Shown: in pieces, positions 33,738 to 41,759 of the stretch
Position numbering within the stretch: the first letter of the stretch is position 1
Layout of the letters: each line of letters starts with the position of its first letter
DNA from: Pseudomonas reactans
Lineage (GTDB): Bacteria; Pseudomonadota; Gammaproteobacteria; Pseudomonadales; Pseudomonadaceae
NCBI RefSeq assembly: GCF_013385825.1
Contig: NZ_JACAPG010000012.1
Coordinates: 411,971-475,970, forward strand
Reading direction: 5' to 3'
DNA length: 64,000 nucleotides
Program-made: the position numbers and the translations under genes
The notes under the pieces: generated by a model
The model's database searches: none
What the model was told of the DNA's origin: nothing
What the model saw: the letters and a program-made list of their open reading frames with translations, nothing else

Positions 33738-34817
33738 ATGAAAATTGTTACCGTCGTCGGTGCTCGCCCTCAGTTCATCAAGGCCGCTACTGTCTCCCGT
33801 GCAATGGCAGAGCAAGGCGACTGCGTTGAAGTCATGATCCATACCGGACAACATTTCGACGCGAATATGTCGGATGTTTTTTTTCAAGAGCTGGAGATCC
33901 CTAAACCCGCCTACAGCCTGGGGGTGGGAGGCGGGAGCCACGGCCAGAACACGGGGCGCATGATTGAGGCCATTGAGGCTGTACTGATCAAGGAATGCCC
34001 CGATGCGGTGCTGGTTTACGGGGACACGGACTCCACCCTGGCGGGCGCGTTGGCGGCTGCAAAGTTGCACGTACCCATTGTTCATGTCGAGGCCGGACTT
34101 CGTTCCTTCAATCGGGCCATGCCTGAAGAAATCAATCGCAAGTTGACTGATCACCTCAGTGATTTGCTGTTGACCCCTAATCAGCAGGGTATCCAGAACC
34201 TGGCGCACGAAGGTATTACCGGTTCTCACGTCATCAATGTGGGGGACGTGATGTTTGATGCTGCCTTGTACTTTGGGGCAAGAGCCGACGAGACCAGCAA
34301 GATTCTTCAAACATTGTCACTGAAGCCCAAAGCATATTGGTTGGCGACCGTGCATCGGCAGGAAAATACCGACGATCCGCTACGACTGCAGCGCATCTTC
34401 GATGGCTTGTCCCGTTCGCCTCTGAAAGTCGTTCTGCCCTTGCATCCGCGGACCCGCAATCGCCTGGCTGATCAAGGGATCGTCATGCCCGCGAATATTC
34501 TGATAGTGGAGCCGCTCGGGTATATCGACATGGTGATGCTGGAGAAGCACGCCGCACTGATCGTCACTGATTCCGGCGGCGTGCAGAAAGAGGCGTATTT
34601 TCATCGGGTTCCCTGTCTCACACTGAGAGATGAGACCGAGTGGCTGGAATTGATCGATATGGGCTGGAACCGCCTTGCGTCGCCACTGAGCGAAGATTTT
34701 TTCAGTGCATTTGAACAAGAGTATGTGCCAGGCACGGCAGAGGGTGAACCTTATGGTGACGGTCAGGCCGCTGGCCGGGTTGTTCAGTCGCTTCGCTTGA
34801 TTTCAGGCCAGAGGTAG
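33738..34817 (+). CDS. wbpI: UDP-N-acetylglucosamine 2-epimerase family, WbpI-like
   Basis: About 359 residues of the non-hydrolysing UDP-GlcNAc 2-epimerase family. MKIVTVVGARPQFIKAA opens the protein, IHTGQHFDANMSDVFF, HVEAGLRSFN and VTDSGGVQKEA are family signatures. The similarity in layout to WbpI, which converts UDP-GlcNAc3NAcA to UDP-ManNAc3NAcA, and the presence of wbpA-B-D-E in the same locus support that role. ATG 33726 is an alternative start. Neighbours are glycosyltransferases on both sides. A general WecB role is possible but the pathway context favours WbpI. Confidence 0.85.
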   Translation: MKIVTVVGARPQFIKAATVSRAMAEQGDCVEVMIHTGQHFDANMSDVFFQELEIPKPAYSLGVGGGSHGQNTGRMIEAIEAVLIKECPDAVLVYGDTDSTLAGALAAAKLHVPIVHVEAGLRSFNRAMPEEINRKLTDHLSDLLLTPNQQGIQNLAHEGITGSHVINVGDVMFDAALYFGARADETSKILQTLSLKPKAYWLATVHRQENTDDPLRLQRIFDGLSRSPLKVVLPLHPRTRNRLADQGIVMPANILIVEPLGYIDMVMLEKHAALIVTDSGGVQKEAYFHRVPCLTLRDETEWLELIDMGWNRLASPLSEDFFSAFEQEYVPGTAEGEPYGDGQAAGRVVQSLRLISGQR

Positions 34818-34821
34818 TTCG

Positions 34822-36030
34822 GTGCGAGTATTGTTCCTCCACCCGGCTGCAGCGTTCGGTGGCGCATCCAAGAGTTTGATAGAGCTGTTCGGGTGTCTGC
34901 GTGCCTACGGTGTGCAGGGGACGGTGCTAGCCCCCTCCGGTACGGTCTGTCAGGCCTTTGCTCAGGCAGGGATGGATGTCAGGAGGGTCAGGGGGTTGAG
35001 TCAATTCGACAATACCCGCTATGGCTATTATCGACGCTTGCGCTGGATCATTCTTCTGCGCGAATTCTTCCTGCTGCCCTTTTCCCTGATTGCGATTTGG
35101 CGCTTGCGGCATGAGCGCTTCGACGTGTTGCATCTGAACGAAGTGACGTTGTTGCCCTTGGGCATACTGGCGAAGTTGTTATTGCGGATACCGATGGTGG
35201 TGCATGTACGATCCCTGCAACGTCCTCCCGGTCGGGGCCTGCGCACAAGGCTTTTGAGTGCGGTGTTGCAGCGTTTTGCAGAGGCGGTCGTGCCTATCGA
35301 CCACACGGTAGCCTCTACACTTTCAAACGATTTGCCTTTGCGCGTTGTGCACAATGGCCTGAGCATTGATAGCCCGCCGAATGAAATGTCGCCGCGCGAC
35401 AGGGATGGGCCTGTACGAGTCGGGTTCGTAGGTGGCCTCATTCCTCTGAAGGGGGTTTATGAGCTTGTGGAAGCCATGCGCATCCTCAAGGACCGTCGGG
35501 TTCGGATCGAATGCTGGATTGCGGGCGAAAATGCCCGTGATCTCTCCGGGCTAAAGGCTTGGGTGCTGCGCAAGCTTGGATTTGCGCACGACGTACGTAA
35601 GGATCTCGAATGTTTCATCGTAAAACATGATCTGCAAAGCAATGTGCACCTGCTGGGCTTTGTAGACGATGTCAGGCTGTTGTATCCGCAACTCGATATT
35701 CTATGCTTCCCTTCCCATCTTGATGCGGCGGGCCGGCCGGTGTTCGAGGCGGCGTTCTACTCAATTCCAAGTGTGGTTGCCGTGGCGAATCCCGTACCGG
35801 ACGCGATACTTCATGAAGTGACGGGATTAGCCATACCTCGTTCGGATCCGGAATTGCTTGCAGATGCCTTACATCGTCTAGCACAGGACAGCGAGTTTCG
35901 TTTGGCCCTTGGTCGCCGTGCCCGCCGGTGGGCTGAGGATAATTTCGCCATCGAAGTGAATGCGCGGCTTATGTACCGGATTTATCAGGACGTCTGTGGT
36001 CGGCCCCCCCAGGACAATCACCAGGGATAA
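34822..36030 (+). CDS. Glycosyltransferase family 4 protein
   Basis: A 402-residue GT-B glycosyltransferase starting with GTG 34822 only 4 bases after the wbpI-like stop. N-terminal RVLFLHPAAAFGGASKS binds acceptor side, a basic hydrophobic region near residues 70-100 may contact the membrane, and the C-terminal domain has VGFVGGLIPLKGVYELVEAM and the retaining motif FEAAFYSIPSVVA with a preceding P-S-H-L-D. Specific sugar is not known. Three bases after its stop begins a 41-codon frame (36033-36158). Confidence 0.85.
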   Translation: MRVLFLHPAAAFGGASKSLIELFGCLRAYGVQGTVLAPSGTVCQAFAQAGMDVRRVRGLSQFDNTRYGYYRRLRWIILLREFFLLPFSLIAIWRLRHERFDVLHLNEVTLLPLGILAKLLLRIPMVVHVRSLQRPPGRGLRTRLLSAVLQRFAEAVVPIDHTVASTLSNDLPLRVVHNGLSIDSPPNEMSPRDRDGPVRVGFVGGLIPLKGVYELVEAMRILKDRRVRIECWIAGENARDLSGLKAWVLRKLGFAHDVRKDLECFIVKHDLQSNVHLLGFVDDVRLLYPQLDILCFPSHLDAAGRPVFEAAFYSIPSVVAVANPVPDAILHEVTGLAIPRSDPELLADALHRLAQDSEFRLALGRRARRWAEDNFAIEVNARLMYRIYQDVCGRPPQDNHQG

Positions 36031-36032
36031 TC

Positions 36033-36158
36033 ATGGGACTGTTCAAAAGGCCGCTGAATTTGCTTAAGTGCGCACGTGTCTGGCCTATCCTGGCCAGCAA
36101 CCTTGCCATACAGAGCACGTCACTTGAATCAATGATTGAGTACTCCGATTCCCTATGA
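36033..36158 (+). CDS. Short translationally coupled ORF, 41 residues
   Basis: An open frame of 41 codons, ATG 36033 to TGA 36158, starting MGLFKRPLNLLKCARVWPIL and ending MIEYSDSL. AGGGA lies about 5 bases upstream. Its stop overlaps the ATG of the next glycosyltransferase as ATGA and its start is 3 bases after the preceding stop, so both junctions have the spacing of a real cistron. The N-terminal part is basic and hydrophobic. I recognise no family; it may be a leader peptide that couples translation, or the remnant of a longer gene. Confidence 0.45.
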   Translation: MGLFKRPLNLLKCARVWPILASNLAIQSTSLESMIEYSDSL

Positions 36159-37366
36159 AGATTCTCGTTGTCTCGCAATACTTTTGGCCCGAAAGTTTCA
36201 TCATCAACGACATCGTGCGTACCCTTGATGAGCAGGGCCATGAGGTTGTAGTGGCTACCGGCAAGCCCAATTACCCGGATGGCAAGATATTTGATGGCTA
36301 TAGCGCTAAGGGCACCCAGCACGACTGTTATCTCGGAAAGATAGATGTGCTGCGCGTTCCGCTCTGGCCAAGAGGGGAAGGCGGTGCGAAAAACCTGACG
36401 CTCAACTACTTGTCGTTCGTCGTTGCCGGCCTGCTATTTTTACCGTGGATGCTGCGTAAACGAGAGTTCGACGCGATCCTGGTCTTCGCCCCTTCGCCGA
36501 TCCTGCAGGCTATTCCCGCGATTCCATTGAAATGGCTGAAGAAGGCCAAGCTGGCTCTGTGGGTGCAGGATCTCTGGCCGGATAGTCTGTCTGCTACCGG
36601 GTTCATTCATAACCGGCATTTGTTGAGGTGGGTGGGGAAGACAGTCAAGGCAATCTATCGCCATTGCGATACGCTGCTGGTGCAGTCGCACGCATTCGTA
36701 GAACCGGTTGCCCAGTACGCGGCATGCGAAAAAATTCAGTATTACCCTAACTCAATGGACGCGCGGAAAGCGCCATCGCATTTTGTCGTTCCCCCTGAGC
36801 TGGACGCAGTGCTCAAGCAGTATTTTTGTGTAGTGTTTACTGGAAATCTGGGCACTGCCCAAGCTCTCGATACGTTGGTCGAAGCAGCCCAGCAACTGCG
36901 TGATGACGCGCAAATTCGCATTGTGCTGGTCGGTAGCGGGAGCCGGCTGGACTGGCTCAAATCGCAAAAGTTGGCCCTGGAGTTGGACAATCTGGTGCTG
37001 CCAGGGCGTTTCCCGATGGAGGCGATGAACGCAATTTTCGAACGATCATCGGCATTGTTGGTTTCGCTGACGGATGAAGAGGTGTTCACGCGGACAATTC
37101 CGAGCAAGATTCAGGCTTATCTCGCGGCGGGGCGGCCAATCATTGCTTCCATGAACGGAGAGGGGGCGCGCGTGATCGATGAAGCCCGTGCAGGCCTGAC
37201 TTCGCCCGCTGAGCAAGTTTCCTCCTTGGTGGCTAACATTCGACGTCTGAAGGCTATGGGGACTCAGGAGCGTGATGCAATGGGCGAAGCAGGTCGGGCT
37301 TACTTCCATGCCAATTTTGAAATGGAAAGCCAAGTCATCCGTCTGGTGGGGCTGCTGCAGCGTTAG
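36155..37366 (+). CDS. WbuB-like glycosyltransferase (family 4)
   Basis: A 403-residue GT-B protein. It starts MKILVVSQYFWPESFIIND and has GKPNYPDGKIFDGY, the layout of WbuB/WbpH-like transferases. VQDLWPDSLSATG is a family signature, and the nucleotide-sugar half has VFTGNLGTAQALDTLVEA and SKIQAYLAAGRPIIAS. WbuB enzymes transfer L-fucosamine type sugars, which agrees with the L-FucNAc/L-QuiNAc cassette that follows. It ends the first large transcription unit, since a hairpin with a T-rich tail follows at 37410-37450. Confidence 0.85.
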   Translation: MKILVVSQYFWPESFIINDIVRTLDEQGHEVVVATGKPNYPDGKIFDGYSAKGTQHDCYLGKIDVLRVPLWPRGEGGAKNLTLNYLSFVVAGLLFLPWMLRKREFDAILVFAPSPILQAIPAIPLKWLKKAKLALWVQDLWPDSLSATGFIHNRHLLRWVGKTVKAIYRHCDTLLVQSHAFVEPVAQYAACEKIQYYPNSMDARKAPSHFVVPPELDAVLKQYFCVVFTGNLGTAQALDTLVEAAQQLRDDAQIRIVLVGSGSRLDWLKSQKLALELDNLVLPGRFPMEAMNAIFERSSALLVSLTDEEVFTRTIPSKIQAYLAAGRPIIASMNGEGARVIDEARAGLTSPAEQVSSLVANIRRLKAMGTQERDAMGEAGRAYFHANFEMESQVIRLVGLLQR

Positions 37367-37409
37367 AGGTGCGTGATGCTGCGTGTGATGATAGTCCCCG
37401 TTTACTAGA

Positions 37410-37450
37410 GCCCCTGGGCGGGTATTAGTTGTTCAGGGCCATTATTTTTA
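37410..37450 (+). terminator. Candidate terminator of the first O-antigen unit
   Basis: GCCCCTG (37410-37416) can pair with CAGGGCC (37434-37440) in six of seven positions, with a 17-base loop, followed by ATTATTTTTA. Confidence 0.45.
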
Positions 37451-37650
37451 AATGACAGTTCTGAACAATTGGAAAATCGGGGGTAATGCGATTTTGTGAA
37501 GTAAAATCAAGTCGGTTCATGTAGGTGTCGAGTTTTAAGTGTTGGCTGAAGAGCGTGTATTGCGGTATGTGTTGGCTGCATGGGTAAGCGATTTTTCCAT
37601 GCAAAATAGTATGTTTAAATGTGAAGTTATTTGCTGATCAATTCTCTATG

Positions 37651-37680
37651 TTGACGTGCTTATCCTGTTACTTATTTATA
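37651..37680 (+). promoter_or_regulatory. Candidate sigma-70 promoter of the L-sugar/wbpM unit
   Basis: TTGACG (37651-37656) and TTTATA (37675-37680) are 18 bases apart, about 50 bases before the ATG at 37729. Both boxes differ from consensus by one base or two. Confidence 0.5.
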
Positions 37681-37728
37681 GGTTTTGCTCGTTTTTCCAC
37701 ATCCGAAAATTTAGAAGGTTTATGAATC

Positions 37729-38589
37729 ATGGCACGTGTTCTTGTTCTTGGCGTCACCGGTATGCTGGGCAGTGCTGTCTTCAAGACATTCAGTTCCAGC
37801 TCGGAGCATGATGTGTGGGGAACGTTGCGAAGCGCTGCCGGACTGCAATATTTCCCCGCCGCAAACTACGGGCGCCTCCTTGCGGGTGTTGATGTACTGG
37901 ATCAGGATTCGCTGGTTGCCGTGCTTGCCAAGGTTCGTCCAGACGTCGTGATCAATTGCGTAGGTCTGATCAAGCAATTGGCCGATGCCAACGATCCACT
38001 CACCGCATTGCCAGTCAACGCCATGTTGCCGCATCGGTTGGCGCGATTGTGCGCCCTCAGCGACGCACGCCTGATTCAGATCAGTACCGATTGCGTCTTC
38101 TCGGGTCAAACAGGTGGATACCTGGAAAGCCACGTATCAGATGCCAGTGATCTGTATGGAAAGTCCAAGTACATCGGCGAACTTCATGACGTGCCCAATG
38201 CCGTGACACTGCGAACATCAATCATCGGACACGAATTGAATTCCAGTCATTCTCTAGTGGACTGGTTCCTGTCACAACAGGGCAGCACACGCGGTTTCTC
38301 CAAAGCCATTTTCTCGGGCCTTCCCACTGTTGAATTGGCTCGGGTCATGAAAGACTTCGTCATTCCGCACCCAGAGCTCAATGGTCTGTATCATGTGTCC
38401 GCAGATCCAATTGCCAAGCTTGATCTGTTGAAACTGATTGCCAACCAGTACGGCAAATCCATCGAGATTCGCCCTGACGCGGCACTGGTCATTGATCGCT
38501 CCCTCAACAGCGAGCGCTTCACCCAGGCTACTGGATACAAAGCTCCAACTTGGCCCCAGCTCATTGAGCTGATGCACGCCACTCGCTAA
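37729..38589 (+). CDS. RmlD-like SDR reductase of UDP-L-hexosamine synthesis
   Basis: A 286-residue reductase of the RmlD type. It starts MARVLVLGVTGMLGSAVFKTF, has DVVINCVGLI, the serine region QISTDCVFSG, and Tyr-Lys as YGKSKYIGE. It lies before a CapE/WbjB-like dehydratase and a WbjD-like epimerase. In the UDP-L-FucNAc route the reductase is the larger WbjC/CapF/FnlB; an RmlD-like enzyme of this size (WbvR) belongs to the UDP-L-RhaNAc/L-QuiNAc route of Vibrio cholerae O37. The L-QuiNAc product is therefore the better guess here. Its start follows the promoter-like pair by about 50 bases. Confidence 0.82.
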   Translation: MARVLVLGVTGMLGSAVFKTFSSSSEHDVWGTLRSAAGLQYFPAANYGRLLAGVDVLDQDSLVAVLAKVRPDVVINCVGLIKQLADANDPLTALPVNAMLPHRLARLCALSDARLIQISTDCVFSGQTGGYLESHVSDASDLYGKSKYIGELHDVPNAVTLRTSIIGHELNSSHSLVDWFLSQQGSTRGFSKAIFSGLPTVELARVMKDFVIPHPELNGLYHVSADPIAKLDLLKLIANQYGKSIEIRPDAALVIDRSLNSERFTQATGYKAPTWPQLIELMHATR

Positions 38590-38607
38590 CGAATTCGGAA
38601 GGTTTAC

Positions 38608-39618
38608 ATGTTCGACGACAAGGTATTGATGATCACCGGTGGCACCGGTTCCTTCGGCCATACGGTCCTCAAGCGTTTTCTCAATACCGCTGTGCGCGAG
38701 ATTCGCATCTTCAGTCGTGATGAGAAGAAGCAGGAAGACATGCGTATTGCCCTGGCCAACGACAAAGTCAAGTTCTACATCGGCGATGTGCGTGATCGCG
38801 ATAGCCTGGATCAGGCGATGGTGGGTGTGGACTATATCTTTCACGCCGCGGCCCTGAAGCAGGTTCCATCCTGCGAGTTCTATCCGATGGAAGCGGTGCG
38901 CACCAACGTCCTTGGCACCGAGAACGTGCTGAATGCCGCCATCGCCAGTCGAGTGCAGCGGGTTGTGGTGTTGAGCACTGACAAGGCGGTCTACCCGATC
39001 AACGCCATGGGCATTTCCAAGGCAATGTCCGAAAAGTTGATGGTTGCTAAGTCGCGCATGATCCCAGCCAATGGTCCGATTATTTGCGCGACACGATATG
39101 GCAATGTCATGGCTTCGCGCGGCTCGGTCATTCCTCTGTTTGTTGACCAACTACGCGCAGGGGGCGCGTTGACGGTGACCGATCCGGAAATGACCCGCTT
39201 CCTGATGTCGCTGGAAGATTCGGTTGATCTGGTTTTGCATGCTTTCGAGCACGGCCAGCAAGGTGATCTGTTTGTCCAGAAGGCTCCGGCCTCGACAGTT
39301 GGCGACTTGGCCGAAGCACTTAAGCAACTGTTCGCCAAGAAAAACGATGTCAAGGTGATCGGCACACGGCATGGCGAAAAGCTTTACGAGTCACTGGTTT
39401 CCCGCGAGGAAATGGCCAAGGCCGAGGACATGGGGCGTTACTACCGGATTCCGGCTGATAACCGCGACTTGAACTACAACAAGTATTTTGTCGAAGGCGA
39501 GGAGCGTATTTCCGAATTCGACGACTACACCTCGCACAATACCGATCGTCTGGACATCGCTGGTATCAAGCAACTGTTACTCAAGCTTGATTACATCAAG
39601 GAGCAACTCGATGCTTAA
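38608..39618 (+). CDS. wbjB: UDP-GlcNAc 4,6-dehydratase / 5-epimerase (CapE/WbjB/FnlA family)
   Basis: A 336-residue SDR. NAD site ITGGTGSFGHTVL is at about residues 10-22. The usual catalytic Tyr is replaced by Met134 with Lys138 in MGISK, the Met-x-x-x-Lys form typical of this dehydratase family, so this is a family trait and not a defect. LSTDKAVYPINAMG and GNVMASRGSVIP are further signatures. It converts UDP-GlcNAc to UDP-2-acetamido-2,6-dideoxy-L-arabino-4-hexulose and epimers, the shared precursor of L-FucNAc and L-QuiNAc. The symbol follows the P. aeruginosa O11 naming. It overlaps the next gene by 8 bases. Confidence 0.88.
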   Translation: MFDDKVLMITGGTGSFGHTVLKRFLNTAVREIRIFSRDEKKQEDMRIALANDKVKFYIGDVRDRDSLDQAMVGVDYIFHAAALKQVPSCEFYPMEAVRTNVLGTENVLNAAIASRVQRVVVLSTDKAVYPINAMGISKAMSEKLMVAKSRMIPANGPIICATRYGNVMASRGSVIPLFVDQLRAGGALTVTDPEMTRFLMSLEDSVDLVLHAFEHGQQGDLFVQKAPASTVGDLAEALKQLFAKKNDVKVIGTRHGEKLYESLVSREEMAKAEDMGRYYRIPADNRDLNYNKYFVEGEERISEFDDYTSHNTDRLDIAGIKQLLLKLDYIKEQLDA

Positions 39619-40738
39619 GGTTATGACGCTCGTGGGTACGCGCCCCGAACTGATCAAAATGAGTCGGGTCATCGCTGAGCTTGATCGCCAAGTCAATCAC
39701 GTCCTGGTGCATTCCGGGCAGAACTACGATTACGAACTCAATCAGGTGTTCTTCGACGATCTGGAAATCCGCAAACCGGACCATTTCCTCGGTGCTGCAG
39801 GTGATACCGCCGCCAAAACCATCGCCGAAGTCATCGCCAAGTCGGATGAAATTTTCGAGCTGGAACAGCCTGATGCGTTGCTGTTGTATGGGGACACGAA
39901 TACCTGCCTTGCGGTGATCGCCGCCAAGCGCCGCAAGATTCCCGTATTCCATATGGAAGCCGGCAACCGCTGCTTCGATCAACGCGTGCCAGAGGAACTC
40001 AATCGCAAGGTCCTCGACCACCTCAGCGACATCAATATGGTGTTGACTGAGCACGCTCGCGGTTATCTGATCGCCGAGGGCATTCGCCCGGAAACGATCA
40101 TTAAGACGGGCTCGCACATGCAGGAAGTCCTTGACTATTACATGCCCAAGATCGAGCAGTCTGATGTGCTTGCTCGAAGTGGCCTGGAGCAGGACAAGTT
40201 CTTCATCGTCAGTGCTCACCGGGAAGAGAACGTCGATACGCCAGACAACCTGCGTGATCTGCTGGATACCCTTCGCGCTCTCGCGGACCATTATGGTTTC
40301 CCAGTGATCGTTTCCACTCACCCACGTACGCGCAAGCGTCTTGAAGCGTTGGGCGAATCCCTTGATCATCCACTGATCCGTTTCGTTAAACCGTTCGGTC
40401 TATTGGACTACATCAAGCTGCAGATGTCGGCGTTCTGCGTGCTGTCCGACAGCGGTACCATTACCGAAGAAGCGTCGTTGTTGAGTCTCCCTGCCGTCAC
40501 ATTGCGCAACGCCCATGAACGCCCTGAGGGGATGGACGAAGGTACATTGATCATGAGCGGGCTCAAGCGTGAATCGGTGATGGATGCGGTTCGAGTGGTT
40601 ACCAGCCAGCACGCCCGTGAGTATCGCAAGGTACCCGTGGTCCAGGATTATCAAGGCGGGCCGGTTTCGTTGCAGGTGGTACGTGTTGTTCTGAGCTACA
40701 CCGACTACATCAATCGTACGGTGTGGAAGAAGGCTTGA
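39611..40738 (+). CDS. wbjD: UDP-L-hexosamine 2-epimerase (WbjD/FnlC-like)
   Basis: A 375-residue non-hydrolysing 2-epimerase. MLKVMTLVGTRPELIKMS, VHSGQNYDYELNQVFF, HMEAGNRCFDQRVPEE and LSDSGTITEEASLL are the signatures that separate the WbjD/CapG/FnlC group from WecB (GRPxxxK and DSGG forms). It performs the last step to UDP-L-FucNAc or UDP-L-QuiNAc. ATG 39611 overlaps the dehydratase end; the frame opening at 39488 is only overlap. The locus therefore has two distinct UDP-sugar 2-epimerases (this one and the wbpI-like gene at 33738). Confidence 0.88.
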   Translation: MLKVMTLVGTRPELIKMSRVIAELDRQVNHVLVHSGQNYDYELNQVFFDDLEIRKPDHFLGAAGDTAAKTIAEVIAKSDEIFELEQPDALLLYGDTNTCLAVIAAKRRKIPVFHMEAGNRCFDQRVPEELNRKVLDHLSDINMVLTEHARGYLIAEGIRPETIIKTGSHMQEVLDYYMPKIEQSDVLARSGLEQDKFFIVSAHREENVDTPDNLRDLLDTLRALADHYGFPVIVSTHPRTRKRLEALGESLDHPLIRFVKPFGLLDYIKLQMSAFCVLSDSGTITEEASLLSLPAVTLRNAHERPEGMDEGTLIMSGLKRESVMDAVRVVTSQHAREYRKVPVVQDYQGGPVSLQVVRVVLSYTDYINRTVWKKA

Positions 40739-40746
40739 GCGTCCTT

Positions 40747-41703
40747 ATGACACGCGTTCTTTTGACAGGCGCCAGCGGATTTGTCGGCTCCGCTGTCCAG
40801 GCACAGCTGCTGAGTGATCCGCAATACGTGGTGCGTTCGGTTTACCGCCAGCTACCGCAGCAGTCGTCAGCCCATCTGCAGACCTTTCAGGTGCCCGGGA
40901 TTGAGCCGAGCACCGACTGGCTCAGGCCACTCGAAGGCGTTGAGGTCGTCATCCACTGCGCCGCTCGCGTACACGTCATGGACGAGCGCGAAGCCGATCC
41001 GCTGGAGGCTTTTCGTCGTGTGAATGTACGGGGTACTTTGCGCCTGGCGGAACAGGCGGCACAGGCTGGCGTGCGCCGCTTCATTTACCTGAGCTCGATC
41101 AAGGTCAACGGTGAGGGCACGCTGCCAGGCCACGCTTATACGGCAGACAACTCGCCGGCCCCGCTGGATCCATACGGCATTTCCAAGCAGGAGGCCGAGC
41201 AGGCCTTGCTGCTGCTCGCAGCAAAAACCCAAATGGATGTTGTGATTATTCGACCAGTGCTGGTATACGGCCCAGGTGTGAAAGCCAATTTTCGTAGCAT
41301 GATGGCTTGGCTCAATCGAGGCGTGCCTCTGCCCTTGGGTGCGATTACCAACAAGCGAAGTCTCGTAGCGTTGGACAACCTGGTCGACTTGGTTATGACG
41401 TGCGTGCATCATCCTGCAGCTGCTAACCAAGTGTTCCTGGTGAGCGACGATGAAGACCTGTCGACGACGGAATTACTGCAAAGGATGGCGCGGGCGCTGG
41501 GGCGTCCAGCGCGTCTGTTGCCACTGCCAGCGGGAGTGTTGAGTGCGGTCGCTCAGTTGTTTGGCAAAAAAGCGATATCCCAACGTCTGTGTGGATCGCT
41601 TCAGGTTGACATCAGTAAAACCAAAGCACTTCTTGGTTGGACCCCTACGATCAGTGTGAATGGGGCACTCGAAAAGACAGCAAAAGACTTTCTGGAGCAT
41701 TGA
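40747..41703 (+). CDS. wbpV: WbpV-like UDP-4-keto-hexosamine reductase (SDR)
   Basis: A 318-residue extended SDR. It opens MTRVLLTGASGFVGSAVQAQL, has CAARVHVMD, the serine region YLSSIKVNGEGT, Tyr-Lys as PYGISKQEAE, and RPVLVYGPGVKANF. WbpV/WbpK homologues reduce UDP-4-keto-6-deoxy-GlcNAc made by WbpM to UDP-D-QuiNAc or UDP-D-FucNAc, the first sugar of many Pseudomonas O units. It directly precedes wbpM. GTG 40723 is a possible earlier start that overlaps the epimerase gene. Confidence 0.88.
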   Translation: MTRVLLTGASGFVGSAVQAQLLSDPQYVVRSVYRQLPQQSSAHLQTFQVPGIEPSTDWLRPLEGVEVVIHCAARVHVMDEREADPLEAFRRVNVRGTLRLAEQAAQAGVRRFIYLSSIKVNGEGTLPGHAYTADNSPAPLDPYGISKQEAEQALLLLAAKTQMDVVIIRPVLVYGPGVKANFRSMMAWLNRGVPLPLGAITNKRSLVALDNLVDLVMTCVHHPAAANQVFLVSDDEDLSTTELLQRMARALGRPARLLPLPAGVLSAVAQLFGKKAISQRLCGSLQVDISKTKALLGWTPTISVNGALEKTAKDFLEH

Positions 41704-41759
41704 ACGTGAATGGGAAGGGAGGTAGGCAATCTGACAGTCGAGCGAAAGGATCTCGAACA

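Larger units (their letters stand above)
37367..37728 (+). other. AT-rich break within the O-antigen locus
   Basis: About 360 bases without a gene and clearly more AT-rich than the flanks. It holds a candidate terminator (37410-37450), a perfect 7-base inverted repeat TGCATGG...CCATGCA (37577-37603), and a promoter-like pair (37651-37680). It separates the first transcription unit from the L-sugar cassette. Confidence 0.5.
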
